This document shows, in pieces, positions 16,389 through 24,684 of a stretch of 24,958 nucleotides of DNA. Origin of the DNA: CAYRGS01 sp964423875. GTDB taxonomy: Bacteria > UBA8248 > JACPRG01 > G963555815. Position numbers and translations under genes: made by a program. The notes under the pieces are model-generated. The model had not been told where the DNA came from and did not search any database. It saw only the letters and a list, made by a program, of their open reading frames with translations. Within the stretch, counting starts at the first letter, position 1; each line of letters starts with the position of its first letter. The stretch is taken from assembly GCA_964423875.1 (NCBI GenBank), contig CAYRGS010000052.1:1-24958 (forward strand). Reading direction: 5' to 3'.

Positions 16389-17396
16389 TCAATCCTCGTC
16401 CCCGCCGATGTCGATGAGGACGCCCGCTCCCCGCTCCATGGCGCGTCGCTCGATGTACTGGGCGGTGACGAGATCCTGAATCGGGACGCCCATGGATTTG
16501 TAATACGTAATCTCGTCGTCCGACTCCCGACCGGGCCGGCGGCCGTCCACCAGATCGGCGATGCCCGCCACCTGATCCTCCCGAATGACGCCCTCCTGAA
16601 TAGGGACCAACAGGTCCCCCGCGTTGGCCATGCAGTCCGTCCGGCTGTCCACAACCCACTTCGACGCCCGGCGGATGGTCTCCGTGTCCACCTCCCGGGC
16701 CGTCGCCTCGTAGGCCCCGGCGGAGACGACGAATGTCCCCGGCTTGAGCGCCGCGCCCGGAAACACGGGGGTGTGGGAAGTGGTCGCAACGATGACGATA
16801 TCGGCGTCGGCGACGGCCTCCTCGCGCGATTCGACCAGCTCGATATCGGACGGCATCCGGCCGCCGAGGCCGGCCATCCGCTCGATGAACTCCCGGCCAC
16901 GCTTTTCGGTTCGCGTCGAGAGCCGGACCTTCTCCAGGGGGCAAACCTCCGAGATGGCTTCGAGCTGGTTGCGGGCGACGCGCCCGGCCCCGATGACGGC
17001 GACACTCCGGCTGTCCTTTCTCGCGAGGTGACGGGCCGCGAGGCCCGTTCCCGCGCCGGTGCGCAGGTCGGTCAGGTGCGCACCCTCCATCACCGTCGTC
17101 GGACGGCCCGTCTCCCCATCGAACAGGGCAACGAGGGCCGTCATCCGGGGAACGGCCTTTCTCTCGTTCTCATAAAAATCGGAAACGACCTTGACCCCGT
17201 ACCCCCGGCCCGCCTTGAGAAAGGACGGGTTGAAGATTGCGATTCCGGGCGGCGTCTCGGAAATGGCGAAGCTCCGCAGGCCCTCGACCGAGCGGTCCTC
17301 GGCCAGAATCCGGAAGGCTTCGGCTTGCACGTCAATCGCCTCAGACATGCTGAGAAGCGAGCGCACGTCCTGCTCGCTCAGGATTCGAAGCTCCAT
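16389..17396 (-). CDS. Ornithine cyclodeaminase/mu-crystallin family protein
   Basis: An NAD(P)-binding enzyme of 335 residues. Members cyclise ornithine to proline, reduce cyclic imino acids or dehydrogenate amino acids, so the reaction is open. Family marks are GYGVKVVSDF (Lys69), the substrate-binding HLTDLRTGAGTGLAARHL (Arg112), the dinucleotide motif VIGAGRVARNQLEAI, VATTSHTPVF and a Cys-Met-AN-AGDL stretch near the active-site Asp. The ATG at 17396 has GGAGA upstream. It begins 25 bases after the amidohydrolase stop and ends 151 bases before the M24 gene, consistent with a three-gene operon. An OCD-family gene beside an M24 hydrolase recalls ectoine breakdown (eutC/eutD), but this M24 protein does not look like ectoine hydrolase. 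Confidence 0.92.
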   Translation of the reverse strand: MELRILSEQDVRSLLSMSEAIDVQAEAFRILAEDRSVEGLRSFAISETPPGIAIFNPSFLKAGRGYGVKVVSDFYENERKAVPRMTALVALFDGETGRPTTVMEGAHLTDLRTGAGTGLAARHLARKDSRSVAVIGAGRVARNQLEAISEVCPLEKVRLSTRTEKRGREFIERMAGLGGRMPSDIELVESREEAVADADIVIVATTSHTPVFPGAALKPGTFVVSAGAYEATAREVDTETIRRASKWVVDSRTDCMANAGDLLVPIQEGVIREDQVAGIADLVDGRRPGRESDDEITYYKSMGVPIQDLVTAQYIERRAMERGAGVLIDIGGDED

Positions 17397-17421
17397 GGAT
17401 TTTCTCCGGCCTTCCCGGCGG

Positions 17422-18825
17422 TTATTCCACTGGCCACCGCGTCTTGTTCAAGTGACCGAGACCCGCCCGCTTCATGATGGCCCGGCCGCACTTCTGGACC
17501 TCCTTCAACAGGGCTTCCTCGTCGATCCCCATGACCTTTCCGCCCTCCATCACGACCTTCCCGTCGATAACGGTGGTGTCGGCGTTCGTCCCGTTGGAGG
17601 CGTGAACCAGGTTGTAGAGTGGGTTGAAGCGTGGGAACCATTCGGGACCAGACATGTCGAACATGACCAGATCGGCTTTCTTTCCCTTCTCCAGCGAGCC
17701 GGTCTCGTCCTCCCACAGGGCGCTCTTCGCCCCGCCGAGGGTGGCCATCTCGATGACGCTCTCGATGCTCATCACACTGGGATCGAGGCGGGCGTCCCGG
17801 TGGCAGTTCGCCGCCAGGTACATATTCTTGACGATGTCCACGAACCCGCCCGCCGGCGAGGCGTCCGAGCCGAGACAAACGGTGACGCCCATTTCGATCA
17901 TTTCCGGGAAGCTCCCATGCGTGAAATTTCCGTACCCCAGGTGAAGGGTGCAGCTCGGGCAGTGGCAGACCTTGATGTTGTAACGCTTCAGCAACTCCAT
18001 CTCCCTGGGCCGAACCCACCCCATATGAATGAGGAGCCAATTCGGCCCCCAACAACCCAGTTTCTCGATTCGCTCGAACTCGCTCATTCCGTGCTCATAG
18101 AGAGAGGACGTGAGCTGCTCGAAGACCGAGGCCACATGGCTCTGGATGAGTGCGCCGTGCTTCTCGGAAAGCCCGTGAATCCCGCGGATCAGCCGGTCCG
18201 AACAGTTGGAGGGGATTCGAAGATTAAAGCCCCCGCGAAGCCGTCCGTCGCACGCCCCGTTCCAATCCAGAAAATCCTTCTCCGCCCGCTTCAGGGCCTG
18301 GGCGGTGGTCTGGGTGAACAGCTTGTCCGGGAGCTTCCCGAAGGGTTTCTGCCCCTGGTCGTACGTACTCCGGCAGAAGATCCCCCGCATGCCGGTCTCT
18401 TGGGTGGCGCGGGCAAGCTCGCGGGGAAAGTAGTTCGCCGTCTCGATGAAGGTGGTCGCCCCGGACCGCATCATCTCCCACTGGCAGTGAAGAGAAGAGA
18501 TATAGGCCTCCTCCGGGGTCATGGCCGCTTCGAACGGATAGATGAAATGCATGAGCCACGGCCGGATGAACAACCCGTCTCCCACCCCCCGGGCCAGGTG
18601 TTGGGTGTGGTGGATGTGGCCCTCCACCATGCCCGGCAGGACGAGCTTCCCCTTGGCGGAGAGGGTTCGTTCGGCGCGATGCCCGTACCGGGCCTTGAGG
18701 TCTTTGGATTTGCCGACCTGAAGGATCCGGCCGCCCTGGACGGCGACGGACCCGTCGCGGATGACGCGCCGCTTCTTATCCATGGTGACCAAGTGATCGG
18801 CATCGGTGATAAGCAAATCGACCAT
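17422..18825 (-). CDS. ATZ/TRZ-type metal-dependent amidohydrolase (first copy)
   Basis: An amidohydrolase-superfamily enzyme of 467 residues, related to chlorohydrolases and aminohydrolases of triazines, purines and pyrimidines. The small beta-sandwich is split between both ends (MVDLLITDADHLVTMD and TTVIDGKVVMEGGKV). Metal and catalytic residues visible are H70 and H72 (GHIHH), H230 (QSHVAS), H267 (LIHMGW), H288 (CHCPS) and D321 (LGSDAS). The Glu normally three residues after the third His is Ser233. I chose ATG at 18825, which follows GGGAGG and matches the family N-terminus; a GTG at 18870 would put that ribosome site inside the gene. It leads the unit that includes the OCD-family and M24 genes. 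Substrate unknown. Confidence 0.9.
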   Translation of the reverse strand: MVDLLITDADHLVTMDKKRRVIRDGSVAVQGGRILQVGKSKDLKARYGHRAERTLSAKGKLVLPGMVEGHIHHTQHLARGVGDGLFIRPWLMHFIYPFEAAMTPEEAYISSLHCQWEMMRSGATTFIETANYFPRELARATQETGMRGIFCRSTYDQGQKPFGKLPDKLFTQTTAQALKRAEKDFLDWNGACDGRLRGGFNLRIPSNCSDRLIRGIHGLSEKHGALIQSHVASVFEQLTSSLYEHGMSEFERIEKLGCWGPNWLLIHMGWVRPREMELLKRYNIKVCHCPSCTLHLGYGNFTHGSFPEMIEMGVTVCLGSDASPAGGFVDIVKNMYLAANCHRDARLDPSVMSIESVIEMATLGGAKSALWEDETGSLEKGKKADLVMFDMSGPEWFPRFNPLYNLVHASNGTNADTTVIDGKVVMEGGKVMGIDEEALLKEVQKCGRAIMKRAGLGHLNKTRWPVE

Positions 18826-19270
18826 CCGGCGGAACCTCCCTCCTTTGGAATTGGAAAGCCGTCCTTTCACGATGCGGATCCGGGTATGAGATCGCCGGAG
18901 GCCTCATGCACGTCCGCTGCCAGCGGGCCGATTCCCCCGGACCCATTCATTCCATCCATCCGGAAAGAGGAAGGCGAAACTTTCGCTGAAGCCTGTATCC
19001 GGCGCCGGGAGATTATTTCACGGGTACATCCACAATGCCACCGGGGTGAGAATTCACTGCCCTTTCCCGGCGGAGTCGAATGGGGTGATGAGCCTGCCCC
19101 CGCTCGTGATTCAGGCCGCTCGATTTGGAGACCCACGTCGGATCACCTAAACTGCCGAAAAGGCATTGAAGGGGAAGAGGTCGGACTGAGTAGGCCATCG
19201 CCTGGAACAACGCCCTGGAGGAGAGAAGCGGGGCGGCTTGAGGTTGGCGACCCGTGCGGGGCGGTCAAAC
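18826..19270. other. Divergent intergenic region between amidohydrolase and MFS gene
   Basis: About 445 bases, the likely control region for both sides. A tight 6-bp hairpin GCGAAA/TTTCGC with a one-base loop, nested in AGGC/GCCT, lies at about 18971-18993. No convincing promoter, riboswitch class or small gene was recognised, and no regulator gene is next to it. Confidence 0.5.
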
Positions 19271-20467
19271 ATGAAATCACGTGATGGGGCTTCAACAACG
19301 GGGATTCCCGCGCCACAGGACGAAATGGGGTTCCTCCTTGTATTCTTTCTCGGCTGGCTCTTCCTGTACGCCGACCGGACCGCCCTGTACCCCCTCCTCA
19401 CGGTCATCGGAAAGGAGTTTTCCCTCTCGGGCGTTCAGATCGGCTCGATTACAAGCAGCTTCTTCGTCACATACGCTTTGATGCAAGTCCCGGGCGGCGT
19501 CCTGGCCGACCGGTGGGGTTACCGGAAGACGCTGGGGGCCACGTACGCCCTGGCCGGCCTCGCTCTGGTGGGGATCGCCGTCGGGGGCGTCACGTACGGC
19601 CTGCTCCTGGCATTTGTGGGGCTCCACGGCCTCGGGGCGGGATGCTTTTTCCCCTCGTCCTTCGGCTACATGCTCACCCGGTCGGCTCCCGACCGCCGCG
19701 CCTTCAACGGGGCGGTGGTCTTCACGGGGCTGTTCGTCGGCCTGGGCTTCGGTCTCCTGATGGCAGGTCCCCTGTATTCGTGGCTCGAGAGTTGGAGACT
19801 CCCCTTCGTCCTCCTCGCCGGGCCTACGTTGGCGCTCGCGGCGTACTACGGATTCCGCATGAAGGAAATTCCCCGGAAACGCTCGGCGACGAAATTGAGC
19901 GCGGTCTTCTTCGACTGGAGCGTGATCGCGGTGATGCTGGCAAACTTCTGCTCTCTGTACGGGTTCTGGCTGGCCGTCAGTTGGGGGCCGGCCTTTCTTC
20001 AGTCGGAGCGAAACCTGAGCGTGACCCATTCAGGGGTGTTCACGGCCCTCTACGCGGCGGCGGCAATTCCGGCGAGTCTTTTGGCGGGGCGCATCTCAGA
20101 CCGGCTCGGACACAAGCGGCTTTGTGTCCTTCTCTTCCCTCTGGCGACCGCGGCCGTCCTTGTCATGTCTTTCGCCCATTCCCGGCTCTGGCTGGCGCTG
20201 TCCTTGATGGCGTTCGGGGCGTTGGGCAAGCCCGCTGTCGAACCGATCATGTTGGCCTGGCTCGGAGACCGCGTGGCCCGGGTCAAGCCCGAGGCCATGG
20301 GAAGCACGATGGGGATGGTGAACTTCATCGGCCAGATTTCCGGGGTGATCGCCCCTGTCCTCACCGGCTGGATCCGCGACGTAACTGGCTCGCTGGCGGG
20401 CGGGTTTTATCTCGGCGGGGCGATCGTCTTCGCCGGCTTTCTGCTCTGCCTCTCCGCCCGGGAATGA
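19271..20467 (+). CDS. Major facilitator superfamily transporter
   Basis: A 12-helix-type permease of about 398 residues. The first helix is FLLVFFLGWLFLYADRTAL. The MFS signature between helices 2 and 3 reads GGVLADRWGYRKTLG. The matching half in the second domain is LLAGRISDRLGHKRL. The overall pattern recalls anion or organic-acid symporters, but substrate is a guess. I use ATG at 19271; TTG at 19238 and ATG at 19325 are alternatives, and none has a strong ribosome site, although GGAGGAGAG lies upstream near 19215. It diverges from the amidohydrolase operon, so import of that operon's substrate is the natural inference. Confidence 0.88.
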   Translation: MKSRDGASTTGIPAPQDEMGFLLVFFLGWLFLYADRTALYPLLTVIGKEFSLSGVQIGSITSSFFVTYALMQVPGGVLADRWGYRKTLGATYALAGLALVGIAVGGVTYGLLLAFVGLHGLGAGCFFPSSFGYMLTRSAPDRRAFNGAVVFTGLFVGLGFGLLMAGPLYSWLESWRLPFVLLAGPTLALAAYYGFRMKEIPRKRSATKLSAVFFDWSVIAVMLANFCSLYGFWLAVSWGPAFLQSERNLSVTHSGVFTALYAAAAIPASLLAGRISDRLGHKRLCVLLFPLATAAVLVMSFAHSRLWLALSLMAFGALGKPAVEPIMLAWLGDRVARVKPEAMGSTMGMVNFIGQISGVIAPVLTGWIRDVTGSLAGGFYLGGAIVFAGFLLCLSARE

Positions 20468-20581
20468 ACAGAGGGTGGGGTCGGCGGGGGATGGTCCCGC
20501 ATCTCTCACCGAAGTTGCACGGCCGGTGTCAATCGTCAAAAGAGCCCTGACCGGAGCGGAACCCCGGAAAGACGTCCATGA

Positions 20582-21447
20582 ATCGCATCTGAGCCCATTT
20601 TTTCGAACCCTCAACTGCAACAGAGCCCGGACTATATCGACAAGGTCCTGCTCTGTATAGAAACGGATTTTCATCCCGCCCTACAATGCATCGTCGAAGC
20701 CAATTCCGGCGAATTTCGCACCCGGGCCAGGACGGAAAACCTGAAACAGGCGTTTGTCCGGCTGGGCTTCACTTTGGTCCAGAGCTTCGCGTTGAATTAC
20801 GACCTTTCCCTTCACACAACCAAGAACAACGAAAGCGGCCGGCTTTGGTTCAAGAGCCTTCGACGACATTGCTCCCTGATCGCGATGGCCTCCTATTGCC
20901 ATGCGATGGTTTTCCGGGGGAAAAATCCCGAGAATTGTTACCTCGCAGCCTATTCCATGAAATCGGGGCCGTCTACCTGTCTAAGCTGGTCATGACCGAG
21001 ATGGCAGACACGCCGAACATTTCAAACTTATACGGCTCCACCGGCCCCTCCGCGGACACGCAAAACATTGAGGAAGTCGGAATAAAGTATAATTCAATGA
21101 TTCTCAAGAAAATGCGGTTTCCGACATTCGTCATAGAAGCGCTCGGCTTCGAAGAATCGGATGGGTCCGAAGAGAACTATTTCAGAAACGCCCTGAAAAC
21201 CTCCCACATCAATGAGGCCTGCTACGGCGATCTTCTGCTCCCCGGCAAGCCCGTTGAATACCTCTCGGATGGTAACAAAGAAGAAGAAGACCGCTCGGAG
21301 GAATGGAGCCGGGCCACCAAAGCGGCCACGGAGGATATTCAAGAAGGAATGCCCAAAATCACAGTGAAACCCGAACAGGTGGAGGAAATTGCGACGCTGG
21401 TCAAGTCAAAGATGGAAAAAACGGCTTCTTTTATAGAATTCGATTGA
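20582..21447 (+). pseudogene. HDOD-domain protein, frameshifted and start-less
   Basis: Two frames together encode one HDOD signalling domain. The first (to about 20947) carries HPALQCIVEANSGEF, then KQAFVRLGFTLVQSFAL and the SLRRHCSLIAMASYCHAM helix. The second (from about 20951) starts LFHEIGAVYLSKLVM. Adding one G at 20947-20951 would give the canonical AGLFHEIG. No ATG, GTG or TTG opens the first frame before the domain; an in-frame TGA lies at 20579 and the usual N-terminal LPxLP part is missing. The C-terminal 100 residues are acidic and unplaced. Base composition is clearly less GC-rich than the neighbours. HDOD proteins act in signalling or stress control. I read this as a remnant, although a sequencing error could explain the single shift. 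Confidence 0.75.
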
Positions 21448-21460
21448 TGAGCTGAAACCA

Positions 21461-21481
21461 GCCTCTGCGATGTGAAGAGGC
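21461..21481. other. Small hairpin between convergent genes
   Basis: GCCTCT and AGAGGC form a 6-bp stem around 9 bases, just after the HDOD remnant and before the end of the second amidohydrolase gene. There is no T run, so a terminator role is weak. Confidence 0.35.
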
Positions 21482-21594
21482 GACAGGCTTCCCCCCCCCC
21501 GGACGGAGGAGGGACGACTCGGGGCCCGATTTGTCAAACCATCGCAAAGACACGACAAGCGCGGCCCGTCGGGACCACCGGCGAGACGGCCAAC

Positions 21595-23037
21595 CTACTC
21601 CCCCCAGGGAAATGAAGGCGGCGAGAGCTCATCGGCCGTGAGGCCCTGCCAGTGAAACCGGGGCAGGGATTCCCACTGTTGATCGGCCTCGGCCTGAACC
21701 TCGGCCAGCAGGGCCTCCTCGTCCACACCATTCACCCGCCCCCCCTCGACCACAACCCGGCCGTCGATGATCACCGTCTCGACGTCCGCCGAAGATGCGC
21801 AGTTCACCAGGGCCCGAATGGGGTCCCGGAGCGGGCCGACCCGAAGGTTGGCCAGGTCAACGATGACTATGTCGGCCTTCGCCCCCGGCGAGAGCCTGCC
21901 GAGGTCCTCGCGGCCCAGCGCACGTGCCCCGGCCAGGGTGCCGGCGTTAAAGACGTCCCGGGCCGTCGCGGCGGCGAAGTCGTGATCCACGACCTTCCCC
22001 ATCAAAGAGGCCCAGCGCATTTCACTGATCAGGTCCCGGGGATACGTGTCGGTCCCCAGGGATATGTTGATCCCGGCCTTGCGGTACCGGCTGAAGCTCT
22101 GGAGGGCGTTTCCCCTGCGGGCGAAGACCAGCGGGCAGTGGGCAACGGTGCTCCCCGAATCCGCGATGACCGCGAGGTCGCGCCCTCCCGGGTAGGCCGA
22201 AAAGCTGTGGGCGGTCGTGACGATGCAGTGTCCCAGCAGCGTCCTCGGGCCCAGGATTCCGACATCGGCCAGGAACTCGATGGGGGTCATCCGGCACCGT
22301 CGCAGGATCTCATGAAACTCCATGAGGTTCTGGGAAGCGTGGATCTGGACGGGAACGTCCAGCGCCTCGGCCGCGTCCCGGGCGTCGGCCAGGAGTTCCG
22401 GGCTGCACGTATCCACCTGCGCGGGGTTCAGAATCCCCCGAATGCGGCCGTCGCAGGTCCCGTCGATGTTCCGCACAAGCCCTCGGGCCCGGTCCAATCC
22501 GTCCCGGCCCCCTGCCTCGTTCCACTCATAAACCAGTTGCCCCCGATCGCCCGTCCGGTGAAAGCATGAGCTGAAGCTGGGGCCCATATAGGCCCGGAGG
22601 CCGAGCTCGCCGGCCACGGTGACGAGGGCTTCGTAATTGGGCTCGTTTCCCAATTCGACGGCGGTCGTGCACCCGCTCTTCAGGAGCTCGACCATCGCGT
22701 ACTTGCCGCCCGTCTCGGCCTTTTCCAGGAAGCGAATCCCTTTTTTGCCGACCGGGACGGCCCAATAATTCAAGTAGCCGGTCTGGAAGAAGTCCGGTCT
22801 TCCCACGTCGGCGATGATGCGCCCGCCCGCCTCGCTGTTCGCATGGAAATGCGTGTTGATTAGACCCGGCAGGACCAGTTTTCCCCGTGCGTCGATCACA
22901 TGTTCGGCGTCCTCCCCGTCGGCTCCCCCGGCGTGAACGATCCGGGAACCTTCGAAAACAACGCTTCCGCCGCGGTGCACCCTGTGGGTCTCCCCATCAA
23001 ACGCCACCACGTATCCGCCCCGAACCAGGGTCTTCAT
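21595..23037 (-). CDS. ATZ/TRZ-type metal-dependent amidohydrolase (second copy)
   Basis: A 480-residue paralogue of the amidohydrolase at 17422-18825; both share the C-terminal pattern V-x-G-V/I-D-E-E-A-L-L and a CDGR-hydrophobic stretch in the middle. Metal and catalytic residues are H63 and H65 (NTHFHANSE), H233 (QIHASQ), H270 (LLGHC), H300 (AHCPL) and D330 (LGTDTYP). As in its paralogue the HxxE glutamate is absent (Gln236). I use ATG at 23037, which follows GGAGGAAAGG by 5 bases; the start at 23094 adds non-family residues. It is monocistronic on the minus strand, between the HDOD remnant and the comM remnant. Substrate unknown; hydrolysis of a cyclic amide, amidine or amino-substituted ring is the family expectation. 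Confidence 0.9.
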   Translation of the reverse strand: MKTLVRGGYVVAFDGETHRVHRGGSVVFEGSRIVHAGGADGEDAEHVIDARGKLVLPGLINTHFHANSEAGGRIIADVGRPDFFQTGYLNYWAVPVGKKGIRFLEKAETGGKYAMVELLKSGCTTAVELGNEPNYEALVTVAGELGLRAYMGPSFSSCFHRTGDRGQLVYEWNEAGGRDGLDRARGLVRNIDGTCDGRIRGILNPAQVDTCSPELLADARDAAEALDVPVQIHASQNLMEFHEILRRCRMTPIEFLADVGILGPRTLLGHCIVTTAHSFSAYPGGRDLAVIADSGSTVAHCPLVFARRGNALQSFSRYRKAGINISLGTDTYPRDLISEMRWASLMGKVVDHDFAAATARDVFNAGTLAGARALGREDLGRLSPGAKADIVIVDLANLRVGPLRDPIRALVNCASSADVETVIIDGRVVVEGGRVNGVDEEALLAEVQAEADQQWESLPRFHWQGLTADELSPPSFPWGE

Positions 23038-23164
23038 CACATCCTTTCCTCCGTGTTCGCCAAAAACCGCGGCTGATTCGTTCAAAGGGGACAAGCAAAC
23101 AGGTGAAGGGTCATCAGCGCTTCCATGCTAACGCTTCCGCGAGAAGACTCCGCACGGCGGAGCG

Positions 23165-23945
23165 TCAGGCCCACACCTCCCGGTCCAGCGAGCGGTACTG
23201 GATCGCCTCGGCCAGGTGGGGGGTGGAGATGTTTTCCTCCCCGGCCAGATCGGCGATCGTCCGGGCCACCTTGACGATCCGGTGATACGCGCGGGCCGAG
23301 AGGGCAAGCCGTTCCATCGCCGTCTCCAGGAACTTCTTTTCCTCTTCTCCCAGCCCGCAATACCGGGCGATATGCCGCGGACCCATGTGGGCGTTGCAGA
23401 AGACCTTCCTCCCCCTGAAACGCGTACGCTGGACCTCCCGCGCGCCCGGTTGACCCGGCCGCGAACGTCCCCGCTCGGCTCTCCGCCCGCATCCGACGAC
23501 AGCTCCCGGTACGGAACCCGGGGGACCTCGATGTGGATGTCGATGCGGTCCAGGAGCGGCCCCGACACCCTGGACCGGTAGCTCCCCTGACCTTCAGCGG
23601 CGTGCACGTGCAGGGCCGCTCCGCGTCGCCGCAGTACCCGCAGGGGCAGGCGTGGCTACGGCGGCCAGCATGAATCAAGGGTAGAGAAGCCCGGAGGACC
23701 GATCATCAGAATATTGTGCGATCCGGCGCACGCCACCTCCATGGCCCGCTTGGCGTACTGCTGGCCCCGAATCTCGGACAGGCCCGCTTCGTACCAGTGC
23801 TCCCGCGCGAAAGCGCCCTTGGCGTCCACCCGGACCCGGTCGAGGGCCTGCGCACCGTTCAGGTACTCGACCACCTGGGGAAGGGTATCAGCCGCCAGGA
23901 CGGAAAGCTTCCCCCCGCCACGGTGCGCGTCCCTTGGGGCGAACC
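23165..23945 (-). pseudogene. comM: comM (Mg-chelatase-like AAA+ protein), middle and C-terminal remnant
   Basis: ComM/YifB is an AAA+ protein linked to integration of DNA in natural transformation. From 23945 the remnant reads GKLSVLAADTLPQVVEYLNG, then LSEIRGQQYAKRAMEVACAG and HNILMIGPPG (Walker A start, codons 23700-23689). It then jumps within about 15 bases to FMLAA (23674-23660) and CPCGYCGD (23648-), so roughly 110-120 codons with the rest of Walker A and Walker B are gone. At least three small shifts follow: between FMLAA and CPCG, near 23590 before GSYRSRVSGPLLDRIDI, and in a GCGCGCG tract near 23448 before EVQRTRF. The C-terminal LSARAYHRIVKVARTIADL to DREVW block is intact, and the frame stops at 23165. 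Confidence 0.88.
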
Positions 23946-23987
23946 GATGGGGGCCTTTCGGCTGGGGACAGGAGATCAGGGAAGGAT

Positions 23988-24458
23988 TTATCCCTGTTCC
24001 TGCCAATCCCGATAGATCGCCTTGCACTCCTCCGTCATGACGCCGGTCACGATCTCCAGCTTTTTCCCGGTGATTTCCACCAGCCGCTCGATGGCGTAGT
24101 CGCCAGAGTCGAACAGCTTCGTGGTGACCCCTCGAAGATCCGGGTCCCGGGCCCCGATGACCAGCGTATCCACCTCGGCAAACAGGATCGCCCCACCGCA
24201 CATGGGACAGGGGTCGCAGGTGGTGTAGAGGGTGCAGCCGGGGAGGCTCTGTTGCTTCAGGTTCGCCCCCGCATCGCGAAGGGCCAGGATTTCCGCGTGG
24301 GCGGTCAGGTCCACGGTGGAGAACTGCAGGTTTCGCGCTCGGCCGACGACCTCTCCATCGCGGACGACGACGGATCCGAATGGCCTCTCACCTGCCCGAA
24401 GGCCGCTGCGCGCCTCCTCGATGGCCAGCGCCATGAACCGCTGGTGTTCGGTCTGCAT
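23988..24458 (-). CDS. Nucleoside/cytosine/guanine deaminase-like zinc enzyme
   Basis: A 156-residue CDA-fold deaminase. The zinc motif is H54-A-E56 (TAHAEILALRDAG) with C84-P-M-C87 (CDPCPMCGGAI). Length and layout resemble guanine deaminase GuaD and related cytosine or nucleoside deaminases; a TadA-type tRNA role is less likely because basic tRNA-binding residues are not evident. Substrate is unassigned. The ATG at 24458 follows AAGGAAGG by 5 bases, so it looks expressed. It lies between two remnants of comM, all in the same orientation, replacing roughly codons 30-140 of comM. It may belong functionally with the amidohydrolases (ring-amine removal), which is inference. Confidence 0.88.
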   Translation of the reverse strand: MQTEHQRFMALAIEEARSGLRAGERPFGSVVVRDGEVVGRARNLQFSTVDLTAHAEILALRDAGANLKQQSLPGCTLYTTCDPCPMCGGAILFAEVDTLVIGARDPDLRGVTTKLFDSGDYAIERLVEITGKKLEIVTGVMTEECKAIYRDWQEQG

Positions 24459-24528
24459 GGTTTCCTTCCTTTTTCGAGTGCCCCTAGTTCGAACGACTGC
24501 CTCGATTCACTCCTGAGATCCGAGGGCA

Positions 24529-24610
24529 GGCCGGAGGAGAGATCAACCTCGACCTCCACCGCGAAGGCCTCGATTCCGAGAACGGCGGCGGATAAGACCT
24601 TAGCGAGCAA
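24529..24610 (-). pseudogene. comM: comM N-terminal remnant
   Basis: From TTG at 24610, preceded by GGGAGAG, the frame reads LAKVLSAAVLGIEAFAVEVE and continues VDLSSGLPS, the typical ComM/YifB N-terminus. After GLPS similarity is quickly lost (DLRSESRQ may be a further scrap of the ESR-containing segment) and the deaminase gene starts 70 bases on. The rest of comM lies beyond that gene at 23165-23945. The frame runs on into the deaminase gene without meaning. Confidence 0.82.
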
Positions 24611-24641
24611 AGTACTCTCCCAACAGGAGAAGGTCCCCTCC

Positions 24642-24662
24642 CTCCCTGAGAAAGTCAGGGAG
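24642..24662. other. Hairpin upstream of the comM remnant
   Basis: CTCCCTGA and TCAGGGAG form a perfect 8-bp stem around a 5-base loop. It would lie in the comM leader. No T run follows on either strand, so its function is unknown. Confidence 0.5.
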
Positions 24663-24678
24663 CTTCTATCCACTATGC

Positions 24679-24684
24679 ATTATA
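24679..24684 (-). promoter_or_regulatory. Candidate -10 element upstream of comM/deaminase
   Basis: A perfect TATAAT on the minus strand lies 69 bases before the comM TTG. No recognisable -35 is present. If active it could drive the comM remnant and the deaminase gene. Confidence 0.4.

Noticed and set aside
16238..17005. N-terminal extension of the M24 frame
   Set aside because: It is the alternative frame of the OCD-family gene; the ATG at 16237 has a good ribosome site and the family N-terminus.
17191..19284. 697-codon plus-strand open frame
   Set aside because: Antisense to the OCD-family and amidohydrolase genes, whose motifs are unmistakable; no recognisable domain in the frame.
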